Of a stretch of 8,654 nucleotides of DNA, positions 1-5,590 are shown piece by piece. Position 1 is the stretch's first letter, and every line of letters starts with the position of its first letter. Source of the DNA: JALOAP01 sp964632355 (GTDB lineage Bacteria; Chloroflexota; Dehalococcoidia; Tepidiformales; Tepidiformaceae). The position numbers and the translations under genes were made by a program. The stretch lies in NCBI GenBank assembly GCA_964632355.1, contig CAZWBW010000108.1, forward strand, positions 1-8,654, written 5' to 3'. The notes beneath the pieces were generated by a model. The model did not search any database. It had not been told where the DNA came from and saw nothing but the letters and a program-made list of their open reading frames with translations.

Positions 1-1
1 C

Positions 2-283
2 ACCGGGGAGCCCATCGTGGTTCGCGCGGCCGTCAAGCCCATCCCCACGCTCGCCCACCCACTTCCCTCCGTCGACCTCGACACCGGGGAAGAGGTGAAG
101 GCGCACTACGAACGCAGCGACGTCTGTGTGGTGCCCGCCGCCGGCGTCGTCGCCGAGGCCATGGTTGCGCTCGTGCTCGCCGATGCATGGCTCGAAAAGT
201 TCGGCGGCGACACGCTCGAAGAAACGCGCGCGAACGTCGAGCACTACCTCTCGACGATTGGCCCCCGCGCCCGCAACCAGTGA
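2..283 (+). CDS. aroC: Chorismate synthase, C-terminal part (5' end outside window)
   Basis: This is the last 93 residues of chorismate synthase, which converts 5-enolpyruvylshikimate-3-phosphate to chorismate with reduced FMN (step 7 of the shikimate pathway, cytosolic). The family C-terminal blocks are visible: TGEPIVVRAAVKPIPTL right at the window edge, then SVDLDTGE, and the highly conserved stretch SDVCVVPAAGVVAEAMVAL followed by LADAWLEKFGGD. The usual family length is about 360-400 residues, so roughly three quarters of the gene lies upstream of the window. The reading frame is open from base 2, and no start codon is claimed. The stop TGA (281-283) shares its last base with the ATG of the next gene, so the two are translationally coupled in one operon. 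Nothing in the visible part looks degraded. Confidence 0.95.
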   Translation, partial: TGEPIVVRAAVKPIPTLAHPLPSVDLDTGEEVKAHYERSDVCVVPAAGVVAEAMVALVLADAWLEKFGGDTLEETRANVEHYLSTIGPRARNQ

Positions 284-1944
284 TGAACCCGAACTGCATC
301 GTTCTCGTCGGCCTGTCGGGCAGCGGTAAGTCCACCGTCGGCCAGATCGTCGCGCGGAAACTCGGCTGGCAGTTCCTCGATACCGACGAGATGGTCGAGG
401 AAGCCTCGGGGATGTCGATCCCCGAAATCTTCGCCGCCCAGGGTGAAGCCGCCTTCCGTGAACGGGAGCGCGACGCCCTCGCCGATGCGACCTCGCGAGA
501 GAACGTCGTTGTCGCGACCGGTGGCGGCGCGGTCATTACGCCCGAGGGCCGCGAGCTCATCGGCCGCGGCTTTGTGGTGTGGCTCGTCGTGTCCCCCGAG
601 CGCGCAGCGGAGCGCCTGGAGGCCAACCCCGAGACCGAGGACCGTCCGCTCCTCGAAGGAGATGTGCTCGGCCGCCTGCGCCGCCTGCTCGAACAGCGCC
701 GCACCTACTACGAGCTCGCCGACGCCGCGGTCGACGTTGACGCGCTGACGCCAGACCAGGCGGCCGACGAACTCATCAACCTCTGGCACGAAGAGCGTGC
801 GAACGCAGGGCTTCGCCGGCCTCGTTTCGGCGCCGAAGTCTCCGAGGGCGAAGTACGCATCGGGCAGGCGGTCGCCGCGGTTGTCTCCACCCCCCAGGCC
901 GAGTACCCGGTCATCGTCTATCCGGGAGCGCTCGATGACCTTGGCGTCATCTGTCGCGAACGCGGCCTTCGTGGCCGCGCATTCATCGTGACCGACGCGG
1001 TGGTCGGCCCCATCTACGCCGCTGCCGCCACCGAAGCCCTGCGCGACGCCGGCTTCAAGGCGCGCGACTTCGCAATCCCTGCCGGCGAGGAGTACAAGAC
1101 GCTCACCACGGTCCAACTCGTCTACGACTGGCTGCTCCAGGAGCGCGTGGAGCGAACCGACTTTGTGGTGTGCCTCGGCGGTGGCGTCGTCACCGACCTT
1201 GCCGGGTTCGCAGCCGCAACGTGCCTTCGCGGCATCCCCTTCGTGCACGTGCCCACGTCACTTCTGGCCATGGTCGATGCGGCAGTTGGCGGGAAGACCG
1301 GCGTCGATCACCCGATGGGCAAGAACCTCATCGGCGCCTTCGCCCAGCCCACCGCCGTGGTCATCGACACCCGTGTGCTCGAAACGCTGCCCTCGCGGCA
1401 GCTCACCGAAGGATGGGCCGAAGTCATCAAGCACGGCCTCATACTCGACGAAGGCCTCGTCTACGACCTTGAACAGCGTGCCGACAAGGCCCGCACTGTC
1501 GTCCCGCCGGACCTGATCGCCCGCAGCGTCGCCATCAAGGCCGCCATTGTGTCCGAAGACGAGCGCGAGTCCGGCCGCCGGACGTTGCTCAACTACGGCC
1601 ATACTGTCGGCCATGCCATCGAAGCGGTCACCGGCTACGACACCTATCTCCACGGCGAAGCCGTCGCGGTCGGTATGCGCGCGGCCGGTATCATGTCTGT
1701 AGAACTCGGCCTCTTGAGCGCCGAAGAACTCGATCGCCAGCAGCGCCTGCTACGCGCGTACGGCCTCCCCGAGTCGGCCCCTGGAGTCAGCGTCGACGCC
1801 GTGCTCGAAGCTACGCTCTCCGACAAAAAGGTGCGCGGCGGGACGGTCCGATGGGTACTGCTCGAAGGCGTTGGGCGTGCCGTCGTTCGCGATGGCGTTC
1901 CCCCCGAGGTTGTCCGCGAGGCCGTAAGCACCGTCCTGTCATGA
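283..1944 (+). CDS. aroKB: Bifunctional shikimate kinase / 3-dehydroquinate synthase fusion
   Basis: A 553-residue cytosolic fusion of two shikimate-pathway enzymes. Residues 1 to about 170 are shikimate kinase: Walker A GLSGSGKST (10-18), the DTD shikimate/Mg segment (33-35), TGGGAV (79-84), the lid Arg in DRPLL (120-124) and RRTYY (139-143). From about 195 to the end is 3-dehydroquinate synthase, the NAD- and Zn-dependent cyclase of step 2: GEEYKTL (268-274), GGGVVTDLAGF (299-309), VPTSLLAMVDAAVGGKTG (323-340), GKNLIGAF, GWAEVIKHG (377-385) and NYGHTVGHAIE (437-447). The likely Zn ligands are E380, H440 and H457, with H444 and K383 catalytic. All key residues of both halves are present, so both activities are expected. 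The ATG at 283 is chosen because it overlaps the aroC stop and places Walker A at residue 10; an in-frame ATG at 187 would lie deep inside aroC. AroK-AroB fusions are known in other bacteria such as Thermotoga. Confidence 0.96.
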   Translation: MNPNCIVLVGLSGSGKSTVGQIVARKLGWQFLDTDEMVEEASGMSIPEIFAAQGEAAFRERERDALADATSRENVVVATGGGAVITPEGRELIGRGFVVWLVVSPERAAERLEANPETEDRPLLEGDVLGRLRRLLEQRRTYYELADAAVDVDALTPDQAADELINLWHEERANAGLRRPRFGAEVSEGEVRIGQAVAAVVSTPQAEYPVIVYPGALDDLGVICRERGLRGRAFIVTDAVVGPIYAAAATEALRDAGFKARDFAIPAGEEYKTLTTVQLVYDWLLQERVERTDFVVCLGGGVVTDLAGFAAATCLRGIPFVHVPTSLLAMVDAAVGGKTGVDHPMGKNLIGAFAQPTAVVIDTRVLETLPSRQLTEGWAEVIKHGLILDEGLVYDLEQRADKARTVVPPDLIARSVAIKAAIVSEDERESGRRTLLNYGHTVGHAIEAVTGYDTYLHGEAVAVGMRAAGIMSVELGLLSAEELDRQQRLLRAYGLPESAPGVSVDAVLEATLSDKKVRGGTVRWVLLEGVGRAVVRDGVPPEVVREAVSTVLS

Positions 1945-3104
1945 CCTTTTCGTTCGAACTCTGTCACGACCCCGGTTCGCCGGTAGCGCCACGCCTCGGC
2001 GTCATCGAGACCGCGCATGGCCGCGTACAGACCCCGGTGTTCATGCCCGTCGGCACGCTCGCGAATGTGAAGACGCTGCTTCCCGAGGAGGTCGCCGCCA
2101 CCGGCGCCGAAATCCTGCTGGTGAACGCCTACCACCTCTACCTGCGCCCGGGTCACGACCTCGTGCAGGAACTTGGCGGCGTCCACCGGTTCATGGACTG
2201 GCACCGGCCCATCCTCTCCGATAGCGGCGGGTTCCAGGTATTCAGCCTCGCCGGCCTGCGCCGTGTCGACGAATCCGGTGTGCGCTTCCGTTCCCACATC
2301 GACGGCTCCGAGCACTTCTACAGCCCGGAGGTAGCGATGGAGGTGCAGCAGGCGCTCGGGGTCGATATCGCCATGCCGCTCGACCATGTCGTTGAAGGCA
2401 CCGCGCCGCTGTCCGCCGCCCGCGAGGCCGCCGAACGCACGTTGCGCTGGTACGAACGCTCCCGCAACGCCGCCCCCGGCCTCCCGGTGTTTGGCATCGT
2501 GCAGGGCGGCACCCACGAAACCCTCCGTCGTTGGCACGCACGGGAACTCGCTGCGATGGGCGCGCCGGGCTACAGCATCGGCGGGCTCTCCGTCGGCGAG
2601 ACCAAGGCCGAGATGTGGGCGATGACCGAGGTGGTCTGCAGCGAACTCCCCGTCGATCGCCCCCGCTACCTTATGGGCGTCGGCAGCCCGGAAGACCTCG
2701 TGAACGCTGTCTGGCGAGGCGTCGACATGTTCGATTGCGTGCTCCCCACCCGCCTCGGGCGGAACGGTGCGCTCTTCACGCTCGACGGCCGAGTCAACAT
2801 CCGGAACTCACGCTTCCGGCGCGAACCGGGCCCCGTCGATCCGGATTGCGACTGTCTTTCCTGCACCCGGTTCAGTGCAGCCTACGTGCATCATCTGTTC
2901 CGAAACGACGAGCTACTCGGGTACCGGCTGGCAACTATCCATAACGTACGGTTCCTGGTGCGCCTGGTGGAACGGATGCGCGAAGCGATTGGTGCCGGTA
3001 CCTTCGACGACTTCGCGAAGGACTTTCTCGCGCGGTATCGCGTCACGAACGAGGCCGTTCGAACGGAACAGAAAGAGCGCTGGTTGCAGCGCCCCCGGCA
3101 GTAG
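1941..3104 (+). CDS. tgt: tRNA-guanine transglycosylase (queuine tRNA-ribosyltransferase)
   Basis: A 387-residue TIM-barrel enzyme that exchanges guanine-34 of tRNAs for Asp, Asn, His and Tyr for preQ1 (most bacteria) or queuine (eukaryotes and some bacteria). Visible: TPVFMPVGT (31-39), the catalytic-pocket DSGGFQ with D94, GIVQGG (185-190), GGLSVGE (214-220), PRYLMGVG (241-248), MFDC with nucleophile D265, and the zinc site C303-x-C305-x2-C308 plus H334 in TIHN. Length matches the family. The start ATG overlaps the aroKB stop as ATGA, indicating translational coupling. The substrate pocket is atypical: instead of the bacterial DEC motif it reads D148-H-V150-V, so the residue equivalent to Cys158 of the Zymomonas enzyme is Val, as in eukaryotic QTRT1, while the Val233 equivalent (V218) is kept. 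This may indicate queuine use; see findings. No queA or queuosine synthesis gene is in the window. Confidence 0.96.
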   Translation: MTFSFELCHDPGSPVAPRLGVIETAHGRVQTPVFMPVGTLANVKTLLPEEVAATGAEILLVNAYHLYLRPGHDLVQELGGVHRFMDWHRPILSDSGGFQVFSLAGLRRVDESGVRFRSHIDGSEHFYSPEVAMEVQQALGVDIAMPLDHVVEGTAPLSAAREAAERTLRWYERSRNAAPGLPVFGIVQGGTHETLRRWHARELAAMGAPGYSIGGLSVGETKAEMWAMTEVVCSELPVDRPRYLMGVGSPEDLVNAVWRGVDMFDCVLPTRLGRNGALFTLDGRVNIRNSRFRREPGPVDPDCDCLSCTRFSAAYVHHLFRNDELLGYRLATIHNVRFLVRLVERMREAIGAGTFDDFAKDFLARYRVTNEAVRTEQKERWLQRPRQ

Positions 3105-3413
3105 TCACGCCAGTTGTTGGCGAATCGAATCCGGTAGCGAGTCGGGGATCTCCGTCACTGGTTCGGTCGCCTGTGCGATCGTGATATCGAAGATGTCGCC
3201 CCAGGCTGCCTCGTAGTAATCGCCCGCCGCTTCGTCTTCTGCCTCCCAGATGAGCACGACCTGCGGCTTGTCGGCGGGCGCATTCACCCAGTATTCGCCC
3301 AGTACGCGGGCCTGGTGGGGGTGTTTGAAGGTCTTTCGACGCTCGAACGCGGCCATTCCCTGGAGCACATTGGTGCCCGGTTTGAATGTGAAGTACCCAA
3401 CCCAAAGCGTCAT
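3105..3413 (-). CDS. Small conserved-looking alpha/beta protein, possible DUF3303/ABM-like fold
   Basis: A 102-residue protein of unknown function. It begins MTLWVGYFTFKPGT, has a basic middle (ERRKTFKHPHQARV), then an aromatic strand LGEYWVNAP (38-46), the strand QVVLIWEAED (51-60), and a helix with YYEAAWGDIFDI. This strand-helix-strand-strand-helix order, an Arg/Lys-rich helix and an acidic turn resemble small dimeric ferredoxin-like barrels (DUF3303 or antibiotic-biosynthesis-monooxygenase type), but I do not recognise a specific family. There is no signal peptide or membrane segment. The ATG at 3413 is supported by a perfect TATAAT ending 7 nt upstream, giving an apparently leaderless mRNA, and there is no Shine-Dalgarno. 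Its stop abuts the tgt stop directly, tail to tail. It is read divergently from the riboswitch unit. Confidence 0.75.
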   Translation of the reverse strand: MTLWVGYFTFKPGTNVLQGMAAFERRKTFKHPHQARVLGEYWVNAPADKPQVVLIWEAEDEAAGDYYEAAWGDIFDITIAQATEPVTEIPDSLPDSIRQQLA

Positions 3414-3420
3414 GGGGCGG

Positions 3421-3426
3421 ATTATA
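3421..3426 (-). promoter_or_regulatory. -10 box TATAAT, likely leaderless promoter
   Basis: On the minus strand this is a consensus TATAAT hexamer followed by exactly 7 nt (CCGCCCC) and then the ATG of the 102-aa gene. A start site 6-7 nt downstream of the -10 box would coincide with the A of the start codon, so the transcript would have no leader. The -35 region at 17-nt spacing (3444-3449, GCGAAC) matches poorly. The perfect hexamer in a GC-rich context makes the call reasonable. Confidence 0.6.
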
Positions 3427-3489
3427 CGCGGCTCGCCGCCCGCGTTCGCTCCCGCGATTACGAGGAGATGTGTCTTCGCTTACAGTCGT

Positions 3490-3520
3490 TTAACAAAGTT
3501 CCCGAAAAGTGTGATACGGT
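3490..3520 (+). promoter_or_regulatory. Probable promoter of the riboswitch transcript
   Basis: TTAACA at 3490-3495 matches the -35 consensus at 5 of 6 bases. An extended -10, TGATACGGT (TGnTAnnnT), lies at 3512-3520; read as GATACG at 3513-3518 it gives a 17-nt spacer. Either choice puts the start site at about 3525-3527, at the 5' strand of the riboswitch P1 stem (3524-3529). That agreement between an AT-rich island and the independently located aptamer edge is the main support. Confidence 0.6.
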
Positions 3521-3523
3521 GGA

Positions 3524-3633
3524 AGTGTCGAATCCCGGGAACACCGGGAACGGGGGATCCATCACTGGGGTAAATGCGCAGGCGCGCACGGCGACTTCCG
3601 ACGCCGAACCCGACAGCTAACCTCGTAGACGTT
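3524..3633 (+). ncRNA. c-di-AMP riboswitch aptamer (ydaO/yuaA leader class)
   Basis: The segment carries the conserved blocks of the ydaO/yuaA c-di-AMP riboswitch in order: CGAATCC (3529-3535), GGGAACGGGGGATCC (3546-3560), CTGGGGTAAAT (3565-3575) and ACCCGACAGCTAAC (3608-3621), the last identical to the strongest block of known members as I recall them. Expected helices form: P1 pairs AGUGUC (3524-3529) with GACGUU (3628-3633) using two G-U pairs; CCCGG/CCGGG (3534-3538/3544-3548); TGCGC/GCGCA (3575-3579/3584-3588); CGGCG/CGCCG (3589-3593/3602-3606). In known cases binding of cyclic di-AMP lowers expression of potassium, osmolyte or cell-wall genes. Here it precedes two small ORFs and a KamA-family gene on the same strand. 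Identification is from sequence recognition, not a covariance-model run. Confidence 0.93.
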
Positions 3634-3635
3634 CG

Positions 3636-3697
3636 GGAGGCAGACCTGCCTCCAACCGTTTCCCGGCCGTAATGGCCTGAGCAACGCCAGGAGGTAG
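3636..3697 (+). promoter_or_regulatory. Putative translational expression platform of the riboswitch
   Basis: Immediately after P1, GGAGGCAG (3636-3643) is fully complementary to CTGCCTCC (3646-3653), forming a 7-8 bp hairpin. The same CTGCCTCC can instead pair over 8 positions (one U-G) with GGAGGTAG (3690-3697), which contains the Shine-Dalgarno of the first downstream ORF. The two pairings exclude each other, which fits an anti-SD / anti-anti-SD switch. A short GGCC/GGCC stem (3665-3668/3674-3677) sits between them. No U-rich run follows, so a transcription terminator looks unlikely. The direction of control by ligand cannot be decided from sequence alone. Confidence 0.5.
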
Positions 3698-3702
3698 GAC
3701 GG

Positions 3703-3879
3703 ATGACTCCGCGTGTCTCCAATCGACATACACGCCCACGCGTGATCCTGTCGTCTGCTGCCCGGCTCGTCTCATACGTCGCGCGCCATTCCCGGTGGTC
3801 CCGCATCGTTGCAGTGTCGCGTCCGTGGGAGCCCCTGCGCCTCGTCCCTGCCCGGAGCGAAACGGGCCCTGACTGGTAG
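3703..3879 (+). CDS. Candidate 58-aa Arg-rich small ORF after the riboswitch
   Basis: The ATG at 3703 is preceded by a strong AGGAGGT Shine-Dalgarno (GGAGG at 3690-3694, 8 nt spacing) and the frame runs 58 codons to TAG. The product begins MTPRVSNRHTRPRVILSSAAR and ends SETGPDW; it is very basic (11 Arg), with no clear membrane segment, signal peptide or cysteines. Third-position GC is about 70 percent, lower than the large neighbours but like the next small ORF. I recognise no family. It could be a real microprotein, a regulatory leader peptide whose translation matters more than its product, or a chance frame behind a purine-rich riboswitch element. The strong ribosome site in the right place is the main argument for translation. 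Confidence 0.42.
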   Translation: MTPRVSNRHTRPRVILSSAARLVSYVARHSRWSRIVAVSRPWEPLRLVPARSETGPDW

Positions 3880-3914
3880 CCCCACTCTCGCATTCGCCCC
3901 CTAAGAGCTTCTTC

Positions 3915-3937
3915 GCCCGCCTTGGGAGAGCGCGGGC
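3915..3937 (+). other. Small GC stem-loop upstream of the zinc-ribbon ORF
   Basis: GCCCGC (3915-3920) and GCGGGC (3932-3937) form a 6-bp all-GC stem around an 11-nt loop, 26 nt before the next Shine-Dalgarno. There is no following U tract. It may be local leader structure with no specific role. Apart from this stem and the Shine-Dalgarno, I see nothing else in 3880-3978. Confidence 0.3.
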
Positions 3938-3963
3938 TCACGTCCCGGCCGCTGCGTGCCGTC

Positions 3964-3973
3964 AGAAGGAGGT
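3964..3973 (+). promoter_or_regulatory. Extended Shine-Dalgarno deciding the GTG start
   Basis: AGAAGGAGGT is a 10-nt match to the complement of the 16S rRNA 3' end, followed by a T-rich spacer and GTG at 3979. It is the strongest ribosome site in the window and fixes the start of the 61-aa protein over the upstream in-frame ATG at 3922. Confidence 0.75.
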
Positions 3974-3978
3974 TTTTT

Positions 3979-4164
3979 GTGCCGGGAAGCTCCCGTCAGA
4001 ACTCCGAGTGTGTCCATCACTGGCTCCTTTCACAGCCTCTCGATGGGACCGTTGAAGGCGAGTGCCGCCGCTGCGGCGCGAAGCGCTCCTTCGACGCTGA
4101 CCCATCCAGCAGCCGTTCCTACGGTCGCCAGTCGACTCGCCGTCAGACCAGACAGGCCTCCTGA
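3979..4164 (+). CDS. 61-aa zinc-ribbon-like small protein (CVHHW type)
   Basis: A GTG start preceded by an unusually long Shine-Dalgarno, AGAAGGAGGT (3964-3973), 5 nt before the GTG. The core is C11-V-H13-H14-W15, then a turn PLDGTVEGE, then C29-R-R-C32-G-A with F38. The spacing of a Cys/His pair and a CxxCG knuckle suggests a small zinc-binding ribbon. This arrangement (CxHHW ... G-x-C-x-x-CG ... F) matches short conserved proteins I associate with Chloroflexota and relatives, of unknown function. The tail from about 40 onward is Ser/Arg/Gln-rich and probably disordered. The product may bind RNA, DNA or a protein; the sequence does not say which. It lies 22 nt upstream of the KamA-family gene on the same strand, downstream of the c-di-AMP riboswitch. 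Upstream in-frame ATG (3922) is less likely given the strong SD at the GTG. Confidence 0.75.
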   Translation: MPGSSRQNSECVHHWLLSQPLDGTVEGECRRCGAKRSFDADPSSSRSYGRQSTRRQTRQAS

Positions 4165-4180
4165 GTTGGAGGCAGGAGGG
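4156..4180 (+). promoter_or_regulatory. SD of the KamA-family gene within a switchable hairpin
   Basis: The Shine-Dalgarno AGGAGGG (4174-4180) is 6 nt before the ATG at 4187. CCTCCTG (4157-4163), at the very end of the upstream small ORF, can pair with CAGGAGG (4173-4179) and hide the SD. Alternatively GCCTCC (4156-4161) pairs with GGAGGC (4168-4173) and leaves it open. A ribosome finishing the 61-aa ORF would melt the blocking strand, which suggests translational coupling. Confidence 0.45.
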
Positions 4181-4186
4181 TAACCA

Positions 4187-5530
4187 ATGACCGCTTTGAT
4201 GAGTCGCCCGCGGATCAGCGGGCCCCCCGCGCAGTACCGCGCCTTCTCGGCGCATAACTATCGCCAGATTCCCCAGATTGAGCGCCTGACCGAAGAGCAG
4301 CGCTTCGCAATCGACGTCGTCGCTCGGGTTCTGCCGTTCAAGACCAACAACTACGTCGTCGACCAACTCATCGACTGGGACGCCGTCCCCAACGACCCCA
4401 TCTTCATCCTGAACTTCCCCCAGGCTGACATGCTCAAGCCGGCTGACTTCGAAGCCGTCGCACGGCTTGTTCGTGACGGCGCCCCGAGCAGCCAGATCGA
4501 CGAGACGGTCGACCGCATCCGCCGGTCGCTCAACCCACACCCCGCCGGCCAGCTCGAACATAACGTTCCTACGCTCGAAGGCGCCCGGCTCCAGGGCCTC
4601 CAGCACAAGTACCCCGAAACCGTGCTGTTCTTCCCCAGCAACGGTCAGACCTGTCACGCCTACTGCACGTTCTGTTTCCGTTGGCCCCAGTTCGTCGGGA
4701 TGGACGGCCTGAAGTTCGCCATGCGCGAAGCAGAGCTCCTCGTCGCGTACCTGCGTGAACACCCCGAGGCGTCCAACGTGCTCTTCACCGGCGGCGATCC
4801 CCTCGTGATGCGCACCGACCGGCTTGCGGCGTATATCGACACGCTGATTGAGGCCGACCTGCCCAACCTTACGACCATCCGCATCGGCTCCAAGGCGATG
4901 GCCTACTGGCCGTACCGCTTCCTCGGCGAAGAGGGCAAAGGGCTGCTCGAACTCTTCCGCCGCGTGACCCGCGCGGGGCTCCACCTCGCCATCATGGCGC
5001 ACATCAACCACCCGCGTGAGCTCTCCACGCCGGCAGCCCGCGAAGCCATCGAACGCATTCGCGAAACCGGCGCCCAGGTCCGCACGCAGTCGCCGCTGAT
5101 GAAGAACATCAACGACGACCCCGACGTGTGGATGGAGATGTGGTCCGCCCAGGTGCGCCTGGGCGCCATCCCGTATTACATGTTCGTCGCGCGAGACACC
5201 GGCGCGAAGCACTACTTCGATGTGCCGCTTGTCCGCGCCTGGGAAATCTTTCGCGACGCCTACAAGCGCGTGCCCGGGCTCGCCCGGACCGTCCGCGGCC
5301 CGAGCATGTCCGCGGATCCCGGCAAGGTCTGCGTCCTCGGCCCGGCCGATGTCGCTGGCCAGCGCGTCCTTGCGCTCAACTTCCTGCAGGGGCGAAACCC
5401 CGATTGGGTCGGGCGCCCGTTCTTCGCCGAATACGACGAAGAGGCGACATGGCTCGACGAGCTTCGCCCGGCGTTCGGCGAAGAGAAGTTCTTCTTCGAA
5501 GACGAGCTCGCCGGGATGTTCTCCCGGTAG
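4187..5530 (+). CDS. KamA-family radical SAM protein (lysine 2,3-aminomutase-like, no canonical PLP-lysine motif)
   Basis: A 447-residue cytosolic radical SAM enzyme. The [4Fe-4S] motif C156-x3-C160-x2-C163 lies in TCHAYCTFCFRW, followed by the SAM-binding FTGGDPL (200-206). The N-terminal block YVVDQLIDWDAVPNDPIF and the later LGAIPYYMF (325-333) with HYFDVPL are typical of the lysine 2,3-aminomutase (KamA) family. Classical members end with a PGGxGK motif whose Lys binds PLP; here the region reads RGPSMSADPGKVCVLG (370-385), so the canonical PLP-lysine signature is absent, although K380 lies nearby. The protein may therefore not be a true aminomutase; a different radical reaction, or another way of binding PLP, is possible. 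The ATG at 4187 has a clear AGGAGGG SD. It is third in the riboswitch-led unit, and a strong stem-loop follows its stop. The reaction cannot be assigned from sequence. Confidence 0.88.
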   Translation: MTALMSRPRISGPPAQYRAFSAHNYRQIPQIERLTEEQRFAIDVVARVLPFKTNNYVVDQLIDWDAVPNDPIFILNFPQADMLKPADFEAVARLVRDGAPSSQIDETVDRIRRSLNPHPAGQLEHNVPTLEGARLQGLQHKYPETVLFFPSNGQTCHAYCTFCFRWPQFVGMDGLKFAMREAELLVAYLREHPEASNVLFTGGDPLVMRTDRLAAYIDTLIEADLPNLTTIRIGSKAMAYWPYRFLGEEGKGLLELFRRVTRAGLHLAIMAHINHPRELSTPAAREAIERIRETGAQVRTQSPLMKNINDDPDVWMEMWSAQVRLGAIPYYMFVARDTGAKHYFDVPLVRAWEIFRDAYKRVPGLARTVRGPSMSADPGKVCVLGPADVAGQRVLALNFLQGRNPDWVGRPFFAEYDEEATWLDELRPAFGEEKFFFEDELAGMFSR

Positions 5531-5540
5531 CCGTTCGTTG

Positions 5541-5572
5541 CGGGGAGCCTCGAACACCCCCGAGGCTCCCCG
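5541..5572 (+). terminator. Strong stem-loop after the KamA-family gene
   Basis: CGGGGAGCCTCG (5541-5552) pairs perfectly with CGAGGCTCCCCG (5561-5572): 12 bp around an 8-nt loop, 10 nt after the stop codon. No T run follows, so it is terminator-like rather than a canonical intrinsic terminator; it could also stabilise the mRNA 3' end. It separates the riboswitch unit from the next gene's promoter. Confidence 0.65.
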
Positions 5573-5590
5573 GCTCATCACTTCACCCTC

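Noticed and set aside
187..282. Upstream in-frame ATG for aroKB at 187
   Set aside because: It lies inside aroC and adds 32 residues before the kinase P-loop that homologues lack; the overlapping ATG at 283 is the better start.
3636..3677. Intrinsic terminator after the riboswitch
   Set aside because: The hairpin 3636-3653 and the GGCC stem have no following T run, and the SD complementarity explains the structure better as translational control.
3480..3941. Minus-strand frame of 153 codons over the riboswitch region
   Set aside because: It covers the conserved c-di-AMP aptamer on the other strand and its translation is Arg/Ser-rich with no ribosome site or family resemblance.
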